Under the pieces are notes generated by a model. It had not been told where the DNA came from. It saw only the letters and a program-made list of their open reading frames with translations, and made no database searches. DNA of 64,000 nucleotides, taken from NCBI GenBank assembly GCA_002361355.1, contig DESQ01000030.1:1-64000 (forward strand), written 5' to 3'. Position 1 is the first letter of the stretch. Each line of letters begins with the position of its first letter. This DNA comes from Lachnospiraceae bacterium UBA3310 (lineage in GTDB: Bacteria > Bacillota > Clostridia > Lachnospirales > Lachnospiraceae). Of the stretch, positions 59,456-64,000 are shown in pieces. Position numbers and translations under genes: made by a program.

Positions 59456-59809
59456 ATGGAAAAGATCGTAGAACAGGGTTTATTGTATGACTTCTATGGG
59501 GAACTGCTGACCAGACACCAGCAGGAGATCTATGAGGGCGTCGTGTACGAAAACCTTTCCCTGGGAGAGATTGCCGAGGCGGAAGGGGTAAGCAGGCAGG
59601 CGGTTCACGACATTGTGAAGCGCTGCGACAAGACGCTTCTTGGATACGAGGAGAAACTGAAGCTGGTTGCCAAGTTCGCGAATATCAAAGAGAAAATTTC
59701 GCGGATCAATGAGCTGTCTGTCAAATTTGAGAGCGGGGAGCTGAACGACCAAAAGCTTTACGGATCGCAGATCAGAGATTTGTCTGATCAGATTATGCAG
59801 GAGTTATAG
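59456..59809 (+). CDS. ylxM: YlxM-family SRP-associated DNA-binding protein
   Basis: This 117-residue helix-turn-helix protein resembles sigma-70 region 4: YENLSLGEIAEAEGVSRQAVHDIVKRCDK. In streptococci YlxM binds the SRP particle. It is nearly always encoded just before ffh, as here. I choose ATG 59456 because it matches the family start (MEKIVEQGLLYDFYGELL); an earlier in-frame ATG would add eleven residues. Confidence 0.9.
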   Translation: MEKIVEQGLLYDFYGELLTRHQQEIYEGVVYENLSLGEIAEAEGVSRQAVHDIVKRCDKTLLGYEEKLKLVAKFANIKEKISRINELSVKFESGELNDQKLYGSQIRDLSDQIMQEL

Positions 59810-59856
59810 CGCATTGCGCCGGCATGCCGGTACAATGAAGAAAGGCGTAAGACAGA

Positions 59857-61224
59857 ATGGCGTTTGAGAGTCTGACGGATAAACTGCAAAATGTGTTTAA
59901 GAACTTAAGGAGCAAGGGACGGCTCACGGAGGAGGATGTCAAGATTGCCTTAAAAGAGGTTAAGATGGCTCTTTTGGAGGCGGATGTCAACTTCAAGGTT
60001 GTCAAGCAGTTCGTCAAGGCGGTGGAGGAGCGCGCTGTCGGCTCCGACGTGCTGGGCGGTTTGAATCCCGGACAGATGGTGATCAAGATTGTCAACGAGG
60101 AGATGGTCTCGTTGATGGGCTCCGAGACCACGGAGATCGAATTGCAGCCGGGCAAGTCCATCACGGTGATTATGATGTGCGGTCTGCAGGGTGCAGGTAA
60201 AACCACCACCACGGCGAAAATTGCCGGGAAGCTTAAGCTGAAAGGAAAGAAACCGCTGTTAGCTGCCTGTGACGTTTATCGCCCGGCGGCAATTAAACAA
60301 CTGCAGATCAACGGCGAGAAACAGCAGGTCGATGTGTTTTCCATGGGGGAAAACCACAAACCGGCAGATATTGCGGCGGCGGCTCTGGAACATGCAAAAA
60401 AGAACGGCCACAACGTCGTCATTCTGGATACGGCGGGCCGTCTGCATATAGACGAAGAGATGATGGCGGAACTGACTGAGATTAAGAACAGTCTGGAAGT
60501 GCACCAAACTCTTTTGGTGGTGGACGCCATGACAGGTCAGGATGCCGTCAATGTGGCGAAAGACTTTGACGAGAAGGTTGGCGTAGACGGTGTCATTCTG
60601 TCTAAGATGGACGGTGATTCCAGAGGCGGTGCGGCACTTTCCATCAAAGCGGTGACGGGAAAGCCGATTCTCTATATCGGTATGGGAGAGAAGCTTTCCG
60701 ATCTGGAACAGTTTTATCCGGATCGCATGGCAAACCGGATTCTGGGAATGGGCGATGTGCTCACGTTGATTGAGAAGGCGCAACAGAATCTTGACATAGA
60801 TGAAGATAAAGAAAAAGAGATGGCGGCGCGCCTGAAAAAGGGCAAGTTTGATTTTGAGGATTATCTCGAAAGTATGAAGCAAATGCGAAACATGGGCGGG
60901 CTTTCAGGAATCTTAAGCATGATGCCCGGTATGGGAAAGCAGATGGCGGACATCGAAAACGCCGTGGATGAAAAGCAGTTAGCCCGCATGGAGGCAATCG
61001 TTTTGAGCATGACTTTGGAGGAGCGGCAGAATCCGAAACTTTTAAATCCCAGCCGAAAGGGACGCATTGCAAAGGGAGCCGGCGTTGACATCGCGTTGGT
61101 CAATCGGTTTATCAAGCAGTTTGAACAGTCGCAGAAAATGATGAAGCAGATCCCCGGTATGATGGGCGGCAAGAAGGGACGCGGCCTGTTTGGCGGCATG
61201 GGCGGTATGAAATTCCCATTTTAG
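59857..61224 (+). CDS. ffh: signal recognition particle protein Ffh
   Basis: This 455-residue GTPase binds signal peptides and 4.5S/6S-type SRP RNA. The N domain is about 1-90. The G domain (about 95-295) has GLQGAGKTTTTAK, DTAGRLHIDEEMM and SKMDGDSRGG. The methionine-rich M domain (about 325-445) ends in the glycine/methionine tail GLFGGMGGMKFPF. Length and motif order are standard. Confidence 0.97.
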   Translation: MAFESLTDKLQNVFKNLRSKGRLTEEDVKIALKEVKMALLEADVNFKVVKQFVKAVEERAVGSDVLGGLNPGQMVIKIVNEEMVSLMGSETTEIELQPGKSITVIMMCGLQGAGKTTTTAKIAGKLKLKGKKPLLAACDVYRPAAIKQLQINGEKQQVDVFSMGENHKPADIAAAALEHAKKNGHNVVILDTAGRLHIDEEMMAELTEIKNSLEVHQTLLVVDAMTGQDAVNVAKDFDEKVGVDGVILSKMDGDSRGGAALSIKAVTGKPILYIGMGEKLSDLEQFYPDRMANRILGMGDVLTLIEKAQQNLDIDEDKEKEMAARLKKGKFDFEDYLESMKQMRNMGGLSGILSMMPGMGKQMADIENAVDEKQLARMEAIVLSMTLEERQNPKLLNPSRKGRIAKGAGVDIALVNRFIKQFEQSQKMMKQIPGMMGGKKGRGLFGGMGGMKFPF

Positions 61225-61274
61225 GGTTTCAATATTTTATTATTTTAATTATTTTTTACAGGAGGCAAAGAAAA

Positions 61275-61520
61275 ATGGCAGTTAAGATCAGATTAAGAAG
61301 AATGGGACAGAAGAAGCATCCTTTTTACAGGATTGTTGTAGCGGATTCCAGATCCCCCAGGGATGGCAGATGTATTGCGGAGATCGGCACATACGATCCC
61401 AATACCGATCCCAGCACCTATAAGGTAAACGAGGAGGAGGCAAAGAAGTGGCTGGAGAGCGGTGCACAGCCCACAGAGATTGTAAGCCGTATCTTCAAGA
61501 CAGTAGGCGTGACAAAGTAG
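61275..61520 (+). CDS. rpsP: 30S ribosomal protein S16
   Basis: This 81-residue ribosomal protein begins AVKIRLRRMGQKKHPFYRIVVADSR-type, the invariant S16 start, and continues GTYDPNTDPSTYKVNEE. ACAGGAGG precedes the ATG. It lies between ffh and khpA in the classic Firmicutes order. Confidence 0.97.
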   Translation: MAVKIRLRRMGQKKHPFYRIVVADSRSPRDGRCIAEIGTYDPNTDPSTYKVNEEEAKKWLESGAQPTEIVSRIFKTVGVTK

Positions 61521-61551
61521 GAGGGTTTCAGGGCGCTTTTGGAGGTGTACT

Positions 61552-61779
61552 ATGAAAGAATTGGTTGAAGTGATCGCAAAAGCTCTTGTTGAAAACCCTG
61601 ACGAAGTGGTGGTGACAGAGAAGGAGGATGGTAAGAACATTACCGTGGAGCTCCATGTGGCTCCCTCCGACATGGGAAAGGTCATTGGCAAACAGGGACG
61701 TATTGCGAAAGCGATCCGTTCTGTTGTCAAGGCGGCGTCATCCAAGGACAATAAGAGAGTGGATGTAGAGATCATCTGA
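61552..61779 (+). CDS. khpA: KH-domain RNA-binding protein KhpA
   Basis: This 75-residue protein is a single KH domain with the GxxG loop in VIGKQGRIAKAIRSVVKAA. KhpA (YlqC) works with KhpB in RNA binding linked to cell division and elongation in streptococci. It is consistently placed between rpsP and rimM. GGAGG precedes the ATG. A terminator-like hairpin follows. Confidence 0.95.
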   Translation: MKELVEVIAKALVENPDEVVVTEKEDGKNITVELHVAPSDMGKVIGKQGRIAKAIRSVVKAASSKDNKRVDVEII

Positions 61780-61785
61780 CGGATC

Positions 61786-61811
61786 AGCCTCACGGATTTC
61801 CCTGTGAGGCT
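61786..61811 (+). terminator. terminator-like hairpin between khpA and rimM
   Basis: An 8-bp stem (agcctcac / gtgaggct) with a 10-nt loop and the tail tttcttttg. It probably gives partial termination in the operon. Confidence 0.65.
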
Positions 61812-61836
61812 TTTCTTTTGTTGACAGGAGAGTGTT

Positions 61837-62343
61837 ATGAACGATGAGTTACAGGTGGGTGTGATCACTCAAACCCATGGGATCCGGGGGGAAGTGAAGG
61901 TATTTCCCACTACAGACGATGCGGGGCGTTTTAAAAAGCTGAGGGAAGTGATTCTGGATACCGGGAGAGAGCGCATTCCCATCGAGATTGAAGGAGTCAA
62001 ATTTTTTAAACAGTTTGTGATTTTAAAGTTTAAGGGGTATGATTCCATCAATGATGTGGAGAAATATAAACAGGGAAAGCTTCTGGTGACCCGTGACAAA
62101 GCGGTTAAGTTAAAGAAGGACGAGTACTTTGTGGCTGATCTGATCGGCTCTTTGGTGGTGACGGAGCAGGGAGAAAATTTCGGCATCCTGAAAGACGTTT
62201 TGGCGACGGGTGCAAACGATGTCTATGTGGTGAGCAGGGAGGATGGCACGGAGGTACTGCTTCCGGCGATCAGGGACTGCGTGAAAGCGGTTGATATGGA
62301 ACAGAAAAAAATTACGGTGCATATTATGGATGGATTATTGTAA
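61837..62343 (+). CDS. rimM: ribosome maturation factor RimM
   Basis: This 168-residue protein helps 30S assembly and binds S19. The N-terminal RimM barrel has VGVITQTHGIRGEVKVFPTT. The C-terminal PRC barrel has DEYFVADLIGSLVV and VLLPAIRDCVKAVD. Length is normal. trmD follows, with which it is nearly always paired. Confidence 0.95.
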   Translation: MNDELQVGVITQTHGIRGEVKVFPTTDDAGRFKKLREVILDTGRERIPIEIEGVKFFKQFVILKFKGYDSINDVEKYKQGKLLVTRDKAVKLKKDEYFVADLIGSLVVTEQGENFGILKDVLATGANDVYVVSREDGTEVLLPAIRDCVKAVDMEQKKITVHIMDGLL

Positions 62344-62370
62344 CGATAGGAAACGGCGGGAGGAGAGAAC

Positions 62371-63075
62371 ATGAATTTCCATATTCTGACCCTGTTTCCG
62401 GAGATGGTGCTGCAGGGACTTAACACCAGTATTATCGGAAAGGCAACGGAGAGAGGTTATATTTCCATAGAGGCGGTCAATATCAGGGATTACACCCTTG
62501 ACAGACATGGCAAAGTGGATGACTACACTTATGGCGGCGGCGCAGGGATGCTGATGCAGGCGCAGCCGGTCTACGATGCCTATCAGTCGATCGTTGGCCG
62601 CATTGGGCAGGAAAGGGCGCGCCGCGTCGTCTATGTCACCCCTCAGGGAAAGACTTTTAATCAGGAGATGGCGCAGGAGATGGCACAGGAGAGTGATCTG
62701 ATTTTCCTCTGTGGGCACTATGAGGGAATCGATGAGAGGGTGCTGGAGGAGATCGTGACGGACGAGGTTTCTATCGGCGACTATGTGTTGACAGGCGGTG
62801 AGCTTCCCGCCATGGTTATGATTGACGCCATCGCAAGGCTGGTGTCTGGCGTTCTTCACAACGGGGAGTCGGCGCAGACGGAATCTTTTGAGAACGGGCT
62901 TTTGGAGTACCCGCAGTATTCCAGACCGGAAATCTGGCATGAGAAAAGAGTTCCGGAGATTCTGCTCTCCGGCGATCATGTGAAGGTGGACGCCTGGCGG
63001 CTGGAACAGTCTCTTTTGCGGACGAAGGAGAGAAGGCCGGATTTGTATGAAAAGTATTTGCAGGGGCAGTCATGA
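62371..63075 (+). CDS. trmD: tRNA (guanine-N1)-methyltransferase
   Basis: This 234-residue SPOUT-fold enzyme methylates G37 of tRNAs using S-adenosylmethionine, preventing frameshifts. The trefoil-knot and cofactor segments are present: YGGGAGMLMQAQPV, LCGHYEGIDERVLE and YVLTGGELPAMVMIDAI. AGGAGAG precedes the ATG. It lies in the rimM-trmD-rplS order. Confidence 0.96.
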   Translation: MNFHILTLFPEMVLQGLNTSIIGKATERGYISIEAVNIRDYTLDRHGKVDDYTYGGGAGMLMQAQPVYDAYQSIVGRIGQERARRVVYVTPQGKTFNQEMAQEMAQESDLIFLCGHYEGIDERVLEEIVTDEVSIGDYVLTGGELPAMVMIDAIARLVSGVLHNGESAQTESFENGLLEYPQYSRPEIWHEKRVPEILLSGDHVKVDAWRLEQSLLRTKERRPDLYEKYLQGQS

Positions 63076-63165
63076 ATCCTGCGGATATTGACAAAATGAA
63101 AGAGTAAGATAAAAATCCCTTGCATTTATCTGCACAATATGGTAAGTTATTACTGTTGTGGAGAA

Positions 63166-63201
63166 GGATGTTCCTCTGTTACAGACGTATTAAGAACATC
63201 C
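63166..63201 (+). promoter_or_regulatory. hairpin leader of rplS, possibly an L19 autoregulation site
   Basis: A perfect 8-bp stem (ggatgttc / gaacatcc) encloses a 20-nt loop and ends about 10 nt before the GGAGGAG ribosome site of rplS. Ribosomal leader structures are known before rplS in Firmicutes; membership of that class is not proven here. The rest of the 148-nt gap shows only weak promoter candidates. Confidence 0.45.
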
Positions 63202-63223
63202 GGAGCATATCAGGAGGAGAATA

Positions 63224-63571
63224 ATGAACGATATTATCAGAGAAATTGAAGCGGCTCAGTTAAAAGAGAACGTTGATGATTTTAACGTGGGCGATACCGT
63301 TAAGGTGTACGGTAAGATCAAGGAGGGTAACCGCGAGAGAATCCAGGTGTTTGAGGGCACTGTTTTAAAGATTCAGGGCGGCGGCAACAGAGCGACTTTT
63401 ACCGTGCGTAAGGTGTCAAACGGCGTAGGCGTTGAGAAAACCTGGCCTCTGCATTCCCCCAACGTGGAGAAGATCGAGGTTGTAAGACGGGGTAAGGTGA
63501 GACGTGCAAAACTGAATTACCTGAGAGACCGTGTCGGCAAGAAGGCTAAGGTAAAAGAGTTAGTAAAATAA
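63224..63571 (+). CDS. rplS: 50S ribosomal protein L19
   Basis: This 115-residue ribosomal protein lies at the 30S/50S interface. Signature stretches are FNVGDTVKVYGKIKEGNRERIQ and PLHSPNVEKIEVVRRGKVRRAKLNYLRD. Length is standard. It is the last gene before a strong terminator. Confidence 0.97.
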   Translation: MNDIIREIEAAQLKENVDDFNVGDTVKVYGKIKEGNRERIQVFEGTVLKIQGGGNRATFTVRKVSNGVGVEKTWPLHSPNVEKIEVVRRGKVRRAKLNYLRDRVGKKAKVKELVK

Positions 63572-63586
63572 GAGGAAAACGCAGGG

Positions 63587-63614
63587 CAGATACCTCAAAA
63601 TACGGAGGTATCTG
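63587..63614 (+). terminator. terminator after rplS
   Basis: A perfect 10-bp stem (cagatacctc / gaggtatctg) with an 8-nt loop and TTTTT directly after. Confidence 0.9.
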
Positions 63615-63674
63615 TTTTTCTATAGTTAACGACATTATGTTGTTTACGATAGTTACGGCAAGAGGAAGAGACTG

Positions 63675-64000
63675 GTGGCGAGAAGAAAAGGACTTACTTT
63701 TTATCAAAAAAAGAAAAGGCTTGATCCAAGGCTTTTAAAGGATGTCATGGAGTTGCTTGTGGGCGGCGCAGTCGCTGTTTTTTTGGCGTTTGTTCTTGTG
63801 TTTTCGGTCGGCATGCGCACCAGTGTGATCGGGGATTCCATGGAGCCTGCACTGCACAATGGGCAGGAGATCCTGATGAATCGTATTCTGTACCGGATTT
63901 CGACTCCCAGGCGCGGGGATGTCGTTGTCTTTTTACCAAATGGCAACCAGAACACGCATTTTTATGTGAAACGTGTGGTGGGACTGCCGGGCGAGACGGT
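63675..64000 (+). CDS. lepB: signal peptidase I (partial, runs off window)
   Basis: These are the first 108 residues of a type I signal peptidase, which cuts signal peptides from exported proteins. A basic N-terminus is followed by one membrane helix (about 27-48). The catalytic serine is in GDSMEPALHNG and the catalytic lysine in YVKRVVGLPGE, so both are present. It starts with GTG, supported by AGAGGAAG 6 nt upstream. The 3' end lies outside the window. Confidence 0.92.
   Translation, partial: MARRKGLTFYQKKKRLDPRLLKDVMELLVGGAVAVFLAFVLVFSVGMRTSVIGDSMEPALHNGQEILMNRILYRISTPRRGDVVVFLPNGNQNTHFYVKRVVGLPGET

Noticed and set aside
63073..63108. Eleven-codon open frame after trmD
   Set aside because: Too short, overlaps the trmD stop and has no ribosome site of its own.

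Overview
The window is a stretch of a low-oxygen, Gram-positive chromosome, most likely from the Lachnospiraceae (Clostridia). The evidence is the core gene order (tmcAL, pta-ackA, yceD-rpmF-plsX-acpP-rnc-smc-ftsY, ylxM-ffh-rpsP-khpA-rimM-trmD-rplS-lepB), strong AGGAGG-type ribosome sites, TTGACA/TATAAT promoters, acetate fermentation genes, two GH25 lysozymes, ferrous iron uptake and a hemerythrin. Base composition looks near 50% GC. I see no rRNA, tRNA, CRISPR array, transposase or prophage gene.

Layout. 1-3.3 kb: polar amino-acid ABC importer. 3.4-4.8 kb: secreted GH25 lysozyme with a WalR-type box in front. 5-12 kb: small zinc-finger membrane protein, then polA, coaE, an enlarged FtsA-like ATPase and walJ. 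11.9-14.7 kb: NAD salvage (pncA, pncB) and an aldo/keto reductase. 14.8-17.1 kb: upp, then the ACT-domain/PFL-like pair. 17.2-20.4 kb: complete ECF importer (S, fused A-A', T). 20.4-23.6 kb: epimerase-like protein and feoAB. 23.7-26.9 kb: GH13 glucanase, glycerol-1-phosphate dehydrogenase-like protein and an HPr-like protein lacking the histidine motif. 26.9-28.2 kb: rmuC (reverse strand). 28.4-32.5 kb: minimal SufC/SufB-like pair, cardiolipin synthase and an acyltransferase. 32.5-36.3 kb: tmcAL diverging from pta-ackA.

36.4-44.4 kb is an accessory block lying between ackA and yceD: a flavodoxin/SCP2/membrane fusion, a LytTR-DUF3021 pair, an AgrC/AgrA-like pair, a small membrane protein, a double hemerythrin and a chemoreceptor. 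44.5-52.1 kb is the lipid, ribosome and chromosome operon. 52.1-59.4 kb is a second accessory block: threonine dehydratase, YitT protein, membrane-anchored GH25, a DUF1905/cysteine-peptidase-like fusion, a PocR/receptor fragment, a TauE exporter and an unknown membrane protein. 59.4-64 kb is the SRP, ribosome and tRNA-modification operon, ending in a partial lepB.

The most unusual content is between genes. Two 66-nt elements (29161-29226 and 46451-46516) share one nested hairpin layout, with compensatory changes in the stems. Two larger multi-arm palindromes (34894-35026 and 53304-53486) have perfect 13- and 14-bp closing arms. All four touch or nearly touch the stop codon of the upstream gene. 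A leader in front of plsX has mutually exclusive pairings next to its ribosome site. A 60-bp direct repeat plus three 24-bp tandem repeats lies between the hemerythrin and chemoreceptor promoters. Protein-level novelties are the flavodoxin-SCP2-membrane fusion, the DUF1905/cysteine-peptidase-like fusion and the minimal SufCB pair. All assignments rest on reading motifs and lengths; no database search was possible.
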